64,000 nucleotides of DNA from CAWBJO01 sp963789175 (lineage in GTDB: Bacteria > Pseudomonadota > Alphaproteobacteria > Rhizobiales > Aestuariivirgaceae), in the NCBI GenBank assembly GCA_963789175.1, contig CAWBJO010000001.1:1-64000 (forward strand), written 5' to 3'. This document shows positions 1-8,626 of this stretch, in pieces (the first letter of the stretch is position 1; every line of letters starts with the position of its first letter). A model generated the notes under the pieces. That model searched no databases, was not told the DNA's origin, and saw only the letters and a list, made by a program, of their open reading frames with translations. A program made the position numbers and the translations under genes.

Positions 1-70
1 TGCAGAGTTATCACGTCAATTTTCGGGGATGAGCAATGGTGAATTGTCGTCCAATAGTGGCAGCCACTTA

Positions 71-157
71 CTACATCAGTCTTTGAGCAAGCAAATAGCC
101 AAACGTGATCAAAAAACCTATGAGCACGCCGATGAGGAGAATCCGACTGCGATGCAT
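71..157 (-). CDS. Possible 28-residue single-span membrane peptide
   Basis: This short reading frame encodes a peptide beginning MHRSRILLIG, with one hydrophobic segment at about residues 5-24 and a basic N-terminus. An AAGGA sequence lies six bases before the ATG, which is the main reason to list it. There is no recognisable family. The surrounding 400 bases are otherwise without a convincing gene and have lower GC than the core of the window. It may be a chance frame inside decayed DNA. Confidence 0.3.
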   Translation of the reverse strand: MHRSRILLIGVLIGFLITFGYLLAQRLM

Positions 158-424
158 CAGGGTCCTTGGCGACTTATCTCGGGTTTGGGCGGCGGTCGGT
201 CCTCTGGCCTGCGGGATGGCTCGCTGGGTCCCTTGATTTCCGCAGCACTCGGCCGCCCCGGTCGAAGATCGCGCTGCTGTTGCTTGTACATATCTGGACC
301 CCACAGCTGGGCGCCGCATTACTCAACTCCAAACCTCACGAGGAGGTTCCTCCTAGTGTCGATCCATTAGGTTCAGCCGTCGCGCTTGCTCTTTCATGTG
401 ACGAATGTCAGCCTCGATCGCCAG

Positions 425-652
425 CTAGAAAACCAGTGCGCCGAGCACTAGAAAAACTACCGAAGCGGGAACTTCCAATAGCCACTGCATCAGTTTTATT
501 CTTTGGACGCCGGGGGGTACTGGAGTGAAATAGGTTATCAAGGCTCCAAGCGATGGGCCGTGCCAGGAGCCCGTTAGAAACCAGTCGAAGCCCTGATAGA
601 CGAGACCTAGAACACCAGCTGCTATCAGAAGGCAGTCCGCTGCGCAACCCAA
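425..652 (-). CDS. Small hypothetical membrane protein, possibly frameshifted at its N-terminus
   Basis: The frame encodes about 75 residues with two hydrophobic segments, one near the N-terminus and one at the C-terminal end, joined by a loop containing the residues YFTPVPPGVQ. It opens only with TTG. The neighbouring frame, starting with ATG at about 680, reads MATTPVPILLG and would join smoothly if one T of a GGGTT run near 652 were removed. The intact ancestral gene was therefore probably about 85 residues. The family is unknown. It lies in a low-GC stretch that contains several broken genes. Confidence 0.4.
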   Translation of the reverse strand: MGCAADCLLIAAGVLGLVYQGFDWFLTGSWHGPSLGALITYFTPVPPGVQRIKLMQWLLEVPASVVFLVLGALVF

Positions 653-901
653 GGAGAATGGGTACCGGAGTTGTTGCCATCGCAGCCTCTACTAGGGCCG
701 CTTAGAAATCACATCAACGCTGCAAATCCCCTGCCTCGGCGATCGAGACAGATCCCGCTGCAACGCCACCATGTCCCGCTGCAATGCCACCACGCCCTCC
801 GTGTTCCCTCATAGGAAATGTGGAGACGCTGGTGGAAGTTCCGCGAGCGGACGACCTCTACTCTGAAATGCTAGTTGCCAGCCCGTAAATGGCAATCATC
901 T
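653..901. other. Intergenic stretch with no recognisable gene
   Basis: I see no convincing coding frame here. A short imperfect direct repeat (GCAACGCCACCATGTCCCGCT and GCAATGCCACCAC...) occurs around 758-790. Nothing else stands out. Confidence 0.4.
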
Positions 902-1189
902 TCAGGCTGAGCGCCCGTGCCCGCCGTCTCGAGCAATATGCAGGAGAGCATGCTCAATTACGTCTTTCACCGACAACCCCCGCTTTAGGCAATCCATCAT
1001 CATGTGATGTAGGGCATCGAACGCATAGTCGGGTCGCAGGGTCGAATGCAGCATAGGGTTCTTTTGAATTGCTCTAGCCGAAACAGTTTCAAAAATGAGC
1101 CTGACTTTACTGTCCGTTGGTAGTGAACCGTTTGCCCGGCCGATTGTCCTTGTCTGCCACCGTTTAACCTCCTTGTGGAGTTTCCCCAT
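902..1189 (-). CDS. Hypothetical protein, 95 aa
   Basis: The product starts MGKLHKEVKRWQ and ends ARDGGHGRSA. It looks soluble and mostly helical, with a Met- and His-containing helix (ALHHMMMDCLKRG) near residue 65. The ATG at 1189 is chosen because GGCGAGG precedes it; an upstream in-frame start at 1246 would add 19 residues. I do not recognise the family. It lies alone in the low-GC region, and its codon use is less GC-biased than the genes after 5.3 kb, consistent with acquired DNA. Confidence 0.4.
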   Translation of the reverse strand: MGKLHKEVKRWQTRTIGRANGSLPTDSKVRLIFETVSARAIQKNPMLHSTLRPDYAFDALHHMMMDCLKRGLSVKDVIEHALLHIARDGGHGRSA

Positions 1190-1383
1190 CCTCGCCGCAT
1201 GCAGGGTAAGGCCGCCTTGGTCAGGCGGAGCGGTCCTGAAAAGCACGGCGGTTTGCTCATAACCAGCATCGTCCGTCGTGTCCTAAAACTAATAGTAATA
1301 GCAGATCCTCGGAACGAAGAAGTGTTGCGAGGGCCAATGAACAATCGAATTCACGCGTCAGGCAGGCCAGCAAGCACTTTTGG

Positions 1384-1563
1384 TTAGCGTTTCTTGCCTC
1401 GAAAGGCATCTTTTATTCCGCCAACAGCGTTTTGGATTTTCCCTGCCGCTTTGTCGGCTTTTCCCTCGGCTTCTAGTTTCGAATCTCCAGTTGCTCGGCC
1501 TAGCGCCGACTTGACCGTGCCCTTTGCCTGGCGTGCCGAGCCTTTGATACGGTCCTTATCCAT
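1384..1563 (-). CDS. CsbD-like stress-response protein, 59 aa
   Basis: The translation begins MDKDRIKGSARQAKG and has the CsbD signature: a Lys/Gly/Ala-rich helical protein with a DKDRIKG start, a central GxxxLEAEGKADKAAGK repeat and an amphipathic end (IQNAVGGIKDAFRG). CsbD-family proteins are small stress-induced proteins of unknown molecular function, common in rhizobia. The start is supported by AAGGAGAG seven bases upstream of the ATG. It is one of the few clearly intact genes in the low-GC left end of the window. Confidence 0.85.
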   Translation of the reverse strand: MDKDRIKGSARQAKGTVKSALGRATGDSKLEAEGKADKAAGKIQNAVGGIKDAFRGKKR

Positions 1564-1734
1564 TTGGTCTCTCCTTGGGAGGGCTAAAATACGAAAAGAA
1601 GTAACACCCAGTAGGCGGGAAAGTTCCGGTTAGAAAAAGTCGTCGAGCTTTTCGTTCGGGCCCCAAGGCTGCCCCTGGGCGGCCCACACTTGGTGGTGCC
1701 CGACATTCTGTGGGCCTGTCTAGTCAGCCGCGGT

Positions 1735-2147
1735 TTCAACCTCGCCTTAGATCGAGCTTGCTGAATTTCCGAACTGATGCGCTTGTCAGAGTTTTACCGA
1801 CTTGCAGCAGGAGTCGACCTTGTTTCCTTGTGCAAGGCGGGCCGGAGTTGGCCCAGGGTTTGTGGATCGGCGATAAGTACAAGGCCAGCAAAGTCTCTGC
1901 TGTGGGCGCGGTGATAAAGCTGATTTGCCAGTTGTTTTGCGAACGTGGCCTCGTCGGTCTCGCGACCCATGATTTCTTGGGGGATGCTTGCTACCCGGGC
2001 CGTCATTGACAAGATTGGTGGGCACTAACTCGCACTCAAAGGATAGGGAGAGCTTGTTCTCATCACCAGAATTGCGGAAAAATCGGGCGCCGGAGCCATC
2101 AGCCACCACAATGAGTCCGTTGCGGTATTTTTGCCCGCCTTCATTGC
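1735..2147 (-). pseudogene. Decayed host-attachment (baeRF-like) protein gene
   Basis: Pieces in different frames match the host-attachment protein family in order. First comes IVVADGSGARFFRN with an acidic FECELVPTNLVND, at about 2040-2115. Then, in a shifted frame, comes MGRETDEATFAKQLANQLYHRA...LVLIADPQTLGQLRPALHKETR, at about 1800-1985. After a stop, SDKRISSEIQQ follows at about 1740-1790. An intact family member of about 140 residues would fill this interval. At least two frameshifts and one stop interrupt it, so it is most likely non-functional. In the family, these proteins resemble release-factor eRF1 domains, and their role in bacteria is unclear. Confidence 0.6.
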
Positions 2148-2291
2148 TCTACCCTATTTATCAACGTGAACGACATGAGTTGATCGTGCGCGTGGGATCC
2201 ACATCTTAACGTTAGTCTACCAGTAGGTAGGCTAGCCGGAAACTGTGGAAGGCGACCGTGGATGGCTTTGCTAAGCTTTATAGGGAACTAA

Positions 2292-2543
2292 ATGAACAGC
2301 ACCCTTCCACAGATATTCTTCGTGCGCCACGGGGAAAATGCTGGACAGCACACTGGTCACGCTGACATTCCACTTACTGAGCAAGGCGAACGGGACGCAG
2401 AAAAACTCAAAGGGTGGCTAACGGGCCTAGATTTCGTGCAAGTTCTCACGAGCCCGCTGCAGCGAGCGCGACGCACAGCAGAATTGGCAACCACTGCATC
2501 AATTTTAAGTTTTGAGAGCTGTTTCCCGAAATCACGTCGCTAG
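2292..2543 (+). pseudogene. Truncated histidine phosphatase (phosphoglycerate mutase-like)
   Basis: The first 65 residues are a clear histidine phosphatase N-terminus: IFFVRHGEN (the RHG motif with the catalytic His at about residue 13), then HTGHADIPLTEQGERDA and LTSPLQRARRTAELA. The frame then drifts into FESCFPKSRR and stops after 83 residues. Intact members are about 190 residues, and the second catalytic His region is not visible downstream. Family members hydrolyse phosphate monoesters through a phospho-His intermediate. A protein this short lacks half the active site, so I call it a pseudogene. Confidence 0.65.
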
Positions 2544-2864
2544 GTCGCCCCCGTCGGTATCGCATCGATTTCAAGGCCTCTAAGAGAGCGGCGATTTATA
2601 GCCGGCAGCCTCAATCGACATTGTGACCCCTGGGCTCTTCAAGAACTCGAGCAGTGCCTTGGCTCCTTTGCTTTTCTTGGCGCGGCTAAGGAGCACTACT
2701 GACCTGCTGAAGGTTCCGCGTCGAGCCTTTAGGCAAACTACTCACTCACCTAACAGACCGCTGTTTGATCCACCGTGGTCTTGTCTTTCGCGCATCACAG
2801 TGCATGGTGCGGACCACATGAACCTATTTCCTACCCGCATTTTCTTTGAACTCGACATCCTCGG
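2544..2864 (+). other. Non-coding or decayed stretch
   Basis: No coherent gene is visible. The sequence follows directly from the truncated phosphatase and probably includes its decayed 3' part, although I could not match any specific motif. Confidence 0.35.
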
Positions 2865-3128
2865 TTGCAGAGCCAGCTGAGGAGTCCTTGGATGCTTGTA
2901 TATTCGCGAAAGGGCTGCCCTGCGGTCGCCGATGATAAAACCGGCCGCGCTTGGGCAGTTTTGTCACCAGGTGCCAATTGGTCTGAAGTCGACTATTCGG
3001 AATTGATTGCCACCGGCCAGTTGTTGCGCGGTCAGTCGCTCGACCAAGCATTCCCGAATTTGCCACCCCTTCCCCAAATCAAGTCTGGACAGGGCGGCGT
3101 GATTTTACGGAATGCGTTCACTTCTTGA
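2865..3128 (+). CDS. Hypothetical protein, 87 aa
   Basis: The product reads from MQSQLRSPWML to LRNAFTS and contains a plausible globular stretch (GRAWAVLSPGANW, then SELIATGQLLRG and a Pro-rich FPNLPPLPQ). No family is recognised. No strong ribosome-binding site precedes the first start, so the real start may lie further in, or the frame may be a fragment of a larger decayed gene. It lies just upstream of the GGDEF-EAL gene on the same strand. Confidence 0.3.
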   Translation: MQSQLRSPWMLVYSRKGCPAVADDKTGRAWAVLSPGANWSEVDYSELIATGQLLRGQSLDQAFPNLPPLPQIKSGQGGVILRNAFTS

Positions 3129-3188
3129 GTTGAGCGATTATTTACCCAAACCCCCGAATAATGAGACCGGTCACTATCGGGGAATCGG

Positions 3189-4787
3189 ATGGCATCCTTC
3201 GGCTCAAACCGCCTTCGCCGGTTGCGAGACGCCTGGCGGGACAATTCCAGTATCAGATTTGATGCCATCCTGACCTGTTCGGTATTGATCGTCGGGCTTG
3301 TGGCTGCCCTGGAGTTCGATGCCATGGACCTTCTGGTCGAGTTCATGGAGGACCATGAGTCCTGGGAACTCGATGAGATAGTCTTTCAGGTTTTCCTCCT
3401 CGCAATCATGCTGAGCTACTTTGTAATCCGTCGGCTGGTTGAACTAAACCGGGCCATTGTCGCTAAGTCCGCTGCCGAGCGCGAGGCACAGAAGCTTGCC
3501 CGGCACGATCCTCTGACCGGCCTACCCAATCGCAGAAAATTCTTTGAGGAGATGCGGCGACGTTCGGCTGAGAGCGAACTGCCGTTTGCGGTATTCATAA
3601 TCGATCTCGATCACTTCAAGACGGTCAATGATTTTCATGGCCATCGCGCTGGAGATGGAGTGTTGGTTACGATCGCCCAGAAGCTCTTGGATTTGTTCCC
3701 ACCTCCAAATCTAGTAGCGCGATTGGGGGGAGATGAGTTCGCCGTCCTGCTGGACAATTCGGATGGAGGAGAAGCAACCCAGCGTCTGGCCTATCGACTT
3801 ACGTTCCTTCTGCGCGAACCGATAGAGCTCGCGGGTGGATCGGTTCGTGTGGGGGGCAGTACCGGAATTGCTATCTACCCGGAAGATGGATCTACAGCTG
3901 AGGAGCTCGTGCACTCGGCAGACTGTGCGATGTATCAAAGCAAGGATAGTGGCGGAGGCACCTACCATTTCTTTCAAAACGATATGGAGGAAGCTCTCAA
4001 GGAGCGAATGGCACTCGAAAAGGACCTCGAGATTGCAATCGAAAGACATGAGATTGTTCCCCACTATCAACAGATCGTGGATCTCCGCTCACGCCGCATC
4101 ATCGGCTATGAGGCCTTGGCCCGTTGGAAGCATCCGACACGTGGCCAAGTGCCACCGGCACTGTTCATTCCCGTTGCGGAGGATAGCGGAAAGCTCATGT
4201 CGCTCACCCTAACCATGCTTCGCCAGGCGTGTGCGGACGCAGCTGCGTGGCCGGAACACATTTATCTTTCGATAAATGCGGCGCCCAGCCAGTTGCTCAA
4301 TCCGAGCTTTTTCACGAACTTCATGGCAATTGTTACCGGCTCAGGGCTTTCGCCGCGGCGAATCCAAATCGAGATCACAGAAAGCGGTCTAATCGAGGAA
4401 GTCGCCGGAATGAAGCAGGCGCTCCTTCGCCTTCGTGGCCAGGGCATAAAGGTCGCCTTGGATGACTTCGGAACCGGATACTCCGGTCTTTATCACCTCC
4501 GTGAACTGAAATTCGATGTGCTCAAAATCGATCGCTCGTTTGTCACCGAAATGCTGGAGGATGCCGACAAGGCCAGCATTGTTGAGGCGGTGCTCAACTT
4601 GGCCAAATCCATGAAAATCAATACGACGGCCGAGGGTGTGGAAACCGAGCGCGTTTGTGCTCGGCTATTGGAATTGGGCTGTGGCGCCGTGCAGGGATAT
4701 TTATTTGGGCGGCCACGCTCCGCAGCAGATGTCGCGCCTGAACTTGCCTTGAGCACTCAGTCGGAGGACAATCACGCAGCTTCCTAG
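3189..4787 (+). CDS. Membrane GGDEF-EAL c-di-GMP turnover protein
   Basis: The 532-residue protein has two transmembrane segments (about 25-42 and 66-84) around a short acidic external loop, then a GGDEF domain (about 103-262) and a C-terminal EAL domain (about 278-515). GGDEF is intact at 180-184, so diguanylate cyclase activity is possible. The inhibitory RxxD site just before it is replaced by PPPN, so product inhibition is probably absent. EAL at 308-310, the EITES and DDFGTG motifs, KIDRSF and AEGVE are all present, which predicts c-di-GMP phosphodiesterase activity. The net direction cannot be told from sequence. The GC content is lower than in genes beyond 5.3 kb. It is the only large intact gene of the left-hand island. 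Confidence 0.9.
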   Translation: MASFGSNRLRRLRDAWRDNSSIRFDAILTCSVLIVGLVAALEFDAMDLLVEFMEDHESWELDEIVFQVFLLAIMLSYFVIRRLVELNRAIVAKSAAEREAQKLARHDPLTGLPNRRKFFEEMRRRSAESELPFAVFIIDLDHFKTVNDFHGHRAGDGVLVTIAQKLLDLFPPPNLVARLGGDEFAVLLDNSDGGEATQRLAYRLTFLLREPIELAGGSVRVGGSTGIAIYPEDGSTAEELVHSADCAMYQSKDSGGGTYHFFQNDMEEALKERMALEKDLEIAIERHEIVPHYQQIVDLRSRRIIGYEALARWKHPTRGQVPPALFIPVAEDSGKLMSLTLTMLRQACADAAAWPEHIYLSINAAPSQLLNPSFFTNFMAIVTGSGLSPRRIQIEITESGLIEEVAGMKQALLRLRGQGIKVALDDFGTGYSGLYHLRELKFDVLKIDRSFVTEMLEDADKASIVEAVLNLAKSMKINTTAEGVETERVCARLLELGCGAVQGYLFGRPRSAADVAPELALSTQSEDNHAAS

Positions 4788-4819
4788 AAGCCTGCCGGGC
4801 TTATCGGACCGGAGTAAGC

Positions 4820-5009
4820 TTTTCTCTACCAATCCCTGCCTTGTGAAAGTCGTCGAAAAAGCCCCCTCTAGAGTACCGTCCATTGCGATCTCATAGATGC
4901 CTATCCCCAGTCGCCCCGACCCGTCACACAGTGTACTGACAGACTGGATGGTGGCCAATCCAATACTCCAACTGACGACCAAGTCGCCACCTGACATCTT
5001 GGCAGCCAA
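4820..5009 (-). pseudogene. Possible fragment of a secreted beta-rich hypothetical protein
   Basis: The frame read from 5009 contains GDLVVSWSIGLATI...GRLGIGIYEIAMDGTLEGAF...VEKSL. This pattern of short beta-strands ending in an E-x-L motif resembles the C-terminal part of rhizobial secreted proteins described as x-G-x-Y-x-x-x-x-D-G-x-L-x-G. An N-terminal portion with signal peptide is missing. The frame continues antisense into the end of the GGDEF-EAL gene, so only this part is listed. The remaining sequence up to the tRNA holds nothing recognisable. Confidence 0.3.
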
Positions 5010-5163
5010 AAAGGCGAACTGAGCACTTTCCGGATTCGAGCCGCTATTGCCAGAAGTATGAGTTGCTCCTCTCCAACGGCTCCAAAAGTTATTCGCAAAT
5101 TCGCCGGGAAAGTGGGCACTATTTGCCCCAAAGCACTATCGAACATCGGAGTGAAGAACTTAG

Positions 5164-5239
5164 TGGTGGGCCCGGGAGGACTCGAACCTCCAACCGAGCG
5201 GTTATGAGCCGCCAGCTCTAACCATTGAGCTACAGGCCC
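5164..5239 (-). tRNA. ileX: tRNA-Ile2 (anticodon CAU, lysidine-type)
   Basis: The minus strand folds into a full cloverleaf. The acceptor stem pairs GGGCCTG with CGGGCCC, the D arm is GCTC...GAGC, the anticodon stem is GGCGG/CCGCT with loop CTCATAA, and the T arm is GGAGG/CCTCC around TTCGAGT. The discriminator is A and the CCA end is encoded. The anticodon is CAU. The GGGCCTG acceptor stem resembles alphaproteobacterial Ile tRNAs, so I prefer Ile2 (CAU modified to lysidine-AU, reading AUA) over elongator Met. Its 3' end faces the low-GC island. Confidence 0.85.
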
Positions 5240-5319
5240 CCGGAAGCGATGCCTATAGCAGAACGCCGGCGAATGCCATACCTTTCGACGCCAAAATCTG
5301 CATCGAGGCACGTTGAGGC

Positions 5320-6786
5320 ATGAACAAAGCGGCGGAGACCGATATCCTGACGCCGGAGGCCGCCGTCGACCGCCTCGTGCTGCTGCACCGGAACGCCACG
5401 CGCAGCCTGCAGGAGGCCCTCGACACGTTCATCCGCGAGCGTCGCCGGCCGACGGCGGAAGAACGGACGCGCTTCTGCTATCCGGAACTCTCGGTCACCT
5501 ATTCGCCCGACGCGCCGCAGCCGTCGCTGGCGAGGGCATATGCCAAGTTCCAGGGCGCCGGCGTCTATGCGGCGACCGTAACCCAGCCGGAGGCATTCCG
5601 TCCCTACCTCGTCGAACAGCTGACGCATCTCGTACGCGACTACGGCGCGACCATCGCCGTCGGCACGAGCGACCAGGAAATCCCCTACCCCTACGTTCTC
5701 GAGCATGGCGACGAACTGGAGCACGGCGGCGTCAGCGCGCTCGAACTCGCCCACCACTTCCCCGCCCCGCACCTGTTCGCGGTCGGAGACGAGATCGCCG
5801 ACGGAACCTGGGAGCAAGTTCCAGGGCGGCCGCGGCCGCTCGCCCTGTTCGACGCGGCGCGGGTCGACTACTCCCTGCGCCGCCTCATCCACTACTCCGG
5901 AACGCACTGGCAGCATTTCCAGTCGTGGATCCTGCTCACCAACTATCACCGCTATGTCGACCAGTTCGTGAGCTTCGCCGTCGCCCGGCTGCGAGAAGAC
6001 GGTCCCTATACGCATCTCCATCTGCCGGGCGGCGAGACGATCGGGCGCGGACAGGAGGCGCCCGAGATCGCGCGGCGCATCCTCGCGGCACCGTGGCATC
6101 GCTACCAGATGCCGGCCTATCACCTCATCTCGTCCAAGGGCGACGGCGTCACGCTCGTCAACATCGGCGTCGGACCGTCGAACTCCAAGACGATGACCGA
6201 TCATCTCGCGGTCCTGCGGCCGCACTGCTGGCTCATGATCGGGCACTGCGGCGGGCTCCGCCAGTCGCAACGCATCGGGGACTACGTACTCGCGCACGGC
6301 TACTTGCGGCAGGACCGCATCCTCGACAGCCTGGTGCCGCCTGAAATCCCCATACCGGCGCTGGCGGAGGTGCAGGTGGCGCTGCAGCAGGCGGCGGCCA
6401 GGGTGACCGGCGAACAGGGCGAGTCCCTCAAGGCACGCCTCAGGACAGGCACCGTCGTCACCAACGTGGACCGCAACTGGGAACTTCGCTGGTCGCAGGA
6501 GAGGAGGCGCATCAACCTGTCGCGGGCCATCGCCGTCGACATGGAATCGGGCACCGTTGCCACCCAGGGCTACCGGCTGCGTGTCCCCTACGGCACGCTC
6601 CTGTGCGTGTCGGACAAGCCGCTGCACGGCGAGATCAAGCTGCCGGGGGCCGCCAACGCCTTCTACGAACGGGCCATCGAGGAGCACCTGCTGATCGGCA
6701 TCGCGGCATTGGACGGCCTGAAAAGCGACCGCCGCGGCCTGCATTCGCGCAAGCTCAGAAGCTTCGACGAGCCGCCCTTCCGGTGA
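5320..6786 (+). CDS. amn: AMP nucleosidase
   Basis: The 488-residue protein matches AMP nucleosidase over its whole length. This enzyme hydrolyses AMP to adenine and ribose 5-phosphate and thereby adjusts adenylate pools. The N-terminal domain (to about 190) includes PYPYVLEHGDE. The C-terminal nucleoside-phosphorylase-like domain carries GVGPSNSKTMTDHLAVLRP, MIGHCGGL and AVDMESGTVATQG, typical of the nucleosidase active site, and VSDKPLHGEIK near the end. It opens the high-GC portion of the window directly after the tRNA gene and appears to be transcribed alone, with a 64-base gap to the next gene. Confidence 0.95.
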   Translation: MNKAAETDILTPEAAVDRLVLLHRNATRSLQEALDTFIRERRRPTAEERTRFCYPELSVTYSPDAPQPSLARAYAKFQGAGVYAATVTQPEAFRPYLVEQLTHLVRDYGATIAVGTSDQEIPYPYVLEHGDELEHGGVSALELAHHFPAPHLFAVGDEIADGTWEQVPGRPRPLALFDAARVDYSLRRLIHYSGTHWQHFQSWILLTNYHRYVDQFVSFAVARLREDGPYTHLHLPGGETIGRGQEAPEIARRILAAPWHRYQMPAYHLISSKGDGVTLVNIGVGPSNSKTMTDHLAVLRPHCWLMIGHCGGLRQSQRIGDYVLAHGYLRQDRILDSLVPPEIPIPALAEVQVALQQAAARVTGEQGESLKARLRTGTVVTNVDRNWELRWSQERRRINLSRAIAVDMESGTVATQGYRLRVPYGTLLCVSDKPLHGEIKLPGAANAFYERAIEEHLLIGIAALDGLKSDRRGLHSRKLRSFDEPPFR

Positions 6787-6850
6787 GCTGCCGCGATATC
6801 GTCGCAATGCCAATTCAGAACCACTCCCTCATTGGCCACGGAGTTTGCCC

Positions 6851-7564
6851 ATGCTGAAGACCGCCCTCGCCTCGCTCGTCCTCGCCGCCTGCCTCGCCGG
6901 CGGCTCCGCCTTGGCGCAGGCCCCCGACAAACCGCTGCGGACGCTCACCATGACCGGCACCGGCGAAATGCGGGCGAAGCCCGATACGGCGATCGTCACC
7001 CTCGGGGTCATGAGCCGCGCCGACACGGCGCGCGCGGCGCTGACGGCCAACAACGCCGCGATGACGGCGATCCTGTCCAGCCTCGAGGCCGCGGGCATCG
7101 CGAAGAAGGACATCCAGACGTCCAACTTCAGCGTCAACCCCGTCTACGACTACGACAATACGGGCGCCAAGCCACCCCGGATCACCGGCTACGACGTGTC
7201 GAACCAGCTCGCCGTCACGGTGCGCAAGCTCGACACGCTCGGCAACATCCTCGACGAGGCGGTGAGCAAGGGATCGAACCAGATCTACGGCATCACCTTC
7301 ACCATCGACGATCCTCGGGCGCTCGAGGACGAGGCGCGGAAATCGGCCGTCCAGGACGCCGTCCGCAAGGCCAAGCTCTATGCCGAAGCCGCCGGCGTGG
7401 CTCTCGATGCCATCCAATCGATCTCCGAGCAGGTGGCCCGGCCGCCGCAGCCCGTCTACATGAAAGCGCAGCGCATGGAGGCGGCGGCAGATGCCAGCGT
7501 GCCGGTGGCCGAAGGCGAACAGGTCGTCTCCATCGACGTGTCGATCACCTGGACCATCCGATAG
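6851..7564 (+). CDS. SIMPL-domain (DUF541) periplasmic protein
   Basis: The 237-residue product begins with a signal peptide (MLKTALASLVLAACLAGG...ALAQA, cleavage near residue 24), followed by a SIMPL domain: LTMTGTGEMRAKPDTAIVTLGV, then IQTSNFSVNPVYDY and ITGYDVSNQLAVTVRKLD, ending in VSIDVSITWTI. Family members (YggE/BP26-like) form oligomeric periplasmic assemblies, and some are immunodominant in Brucella. The precise role is uncertain. I start at the ATG at 6851 because GGAG lies seven bases upstream; an in-frame TTG six bases earlier is less likely. Confidence 0.9.
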   Translation: MLKTALASLVLAACLAGGSALAQAPDKPLRTLTMTGTGEMRAKPDTAIVTLGVMSRADTARAALTANNAAMTAILSSLEAAGIAKKDIQTSNFSVNPVYDYDNTGAKPPRITGYDVSNQLAVTVRKLDTLGNILDEAVSKGSNQIYGITFTIDDPRALEDEARKSAVQDAVRKAKLYAEAAGVALDAIQSISEQVARPPQPVYMKAQRMEAAADASVPVAEGEQVVSIDVSITWTIR

Positions 7565-7671
7565 CGGGCTTCCGGCACATCACGATTTGGCGAGGTCGGC
7601 CAATCGCCGCTTGCGGGACCCTTCAGGCTTGCTAGGCTCTATTCCCGAACACAGTCCGAGGCGGGCCGCCG

Positions 7672-8625
7672 ATGCCGTTTTGCGAAGCCGATCCCTGGCG
7701 CCTGCAGTATTTCGAAAACGTCGAGTGTCCTGACGACGTCCGCATTCCGACGGAGGATGCCGACGCCTATCAATGGTATCCGGCCTACAACTGGGTCTAC
7801 AACAAGCTCGCAATCGCCCAGAGCCAGGGGCTCGACGCGGGTCCGCACGGCGTGCCGCCGCAGCGCTATCCGGTGTTCTCGAAACCGATGACGAACCTGA
7901 AGGGCATGGGCGTCGGGAGCCGCATTCTCACATCGGAAGACGACGCCGGGAAGCACTACATGCCGGGCCACATGTGGATGACGCTCCTCGACGGGGAGCA
8001 CGTGAGCACCGACGTCGCCGTCGTCGACGGCGATTCCCGGTGGTGGCGGCATACGACCGGCAAGGCATTCGGCGACGGCATGTTCGACTACTGGACCATC
8101 CATGCCGCGTCGCGCCCGGAGCTCGAAAGCTATCTCGGATCCTGGATCGCCGCGAACCTCAAGGGCCATACCGGCCTCATGAACTTCGAGACGATCGGCG
8201 GACGCATCATCGAGGCCCACATGCGGTTCGCCGACCAGTGGCCGGACCTCTACGGCGCCGGATGGACGCAGGCGGCCGTCCGGCTTTATGCGGATGGAGA
8301 CTGGACCTACGCCGACGACGACCGGCGCGACGGCTACAGCGTCACCATGTTCGGCCGGCACGGCATCCGCTTTCGCAAACCGGGCGCCGATCGCATCAAG
8401 GCGGTCCTCGACCTGCCCTCGGTGACGAGCGTGCAGATCCCGTTCCACGAAGACAAGCGGCCGGAAGACCATGCGATGCCGCCCGGCGGATTCCGCGTCG
8501 GTATCGTCAACTGCCGGGACCTGGCGCAGGGCCTGAAGGGCCGGGCCATGCTCGCGACCGCCTATCCGCAGGGCTCGATCCTGTGGCCCGAGGAATCCCT
8601 CGCCGCAGCCGCCGGCGCCGCCTGA
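7672..8625 (+). CDS. Conserved hypothetical protein, possibly ATP-grasp-like
   Basis: The 317-residue soluble protein has no signal peptide or membrane segment. It is rich in Trp and Asp and contains YPVFSKPMTNLKGMGVGS (about 65-83), PGHMWMTLLDGEHVS and GGRIIEAHMRFADQWPDLYG (about 180-200). The KP-x-G-x-G and E-x-H-x-R patterns resemble the nucleotide and metal sites of ATP-grasp enzymes, but this is inference from a few motifs. The C-terminal 100 residues show no motif I know. It lies between the SIMPL gene and a convergent flavodoxin-like gene whose stop codon is only a base or two away. Confidence 0.7.
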   Translation: MPFCEADPWRLQYFENVECPDDVRIPTEDADAYQWYPAYNWVYNKLAIAQSQGLDAGPHGVPPQRYPVFSKPMTNLKGMGVGSRILTSEDDAGKHYMPGHMWMTLLDGEHVSTDVAVVDGDSRWWRHTTGKAFGDGMFDYWTIHAASRPELESYLGSWIAANLKGHTGLMNFETIGGRIIEAHMRFADQWPDLYGAGWTQAAVRLYADGDWTYADDDRRDGYSVTMFGRHGIRFRKPGADRIKAVLDLPSVTSVQIPFHEDKRPEDHAMPPGGFRVGIVNCRDLAQGLKGRAMLATAYPQGSILWPEESLAAAAGAA

Positions 8626-8626
8626 T

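Noticed and set aside
5164..5239. Elongator tRNA-Met for the CAU tRNA
   Set aside because: The acceptor stem GGGCCTG and the D and T arms resemble alphaproteobacterial Ile tRNAs, so Ile2 is favoured, although the choice is not absolute.
5230..6813. A 527-residue frame antisense to amn
   Set aside because: It lacks family features, and amn is conserved throughout on the other strand.
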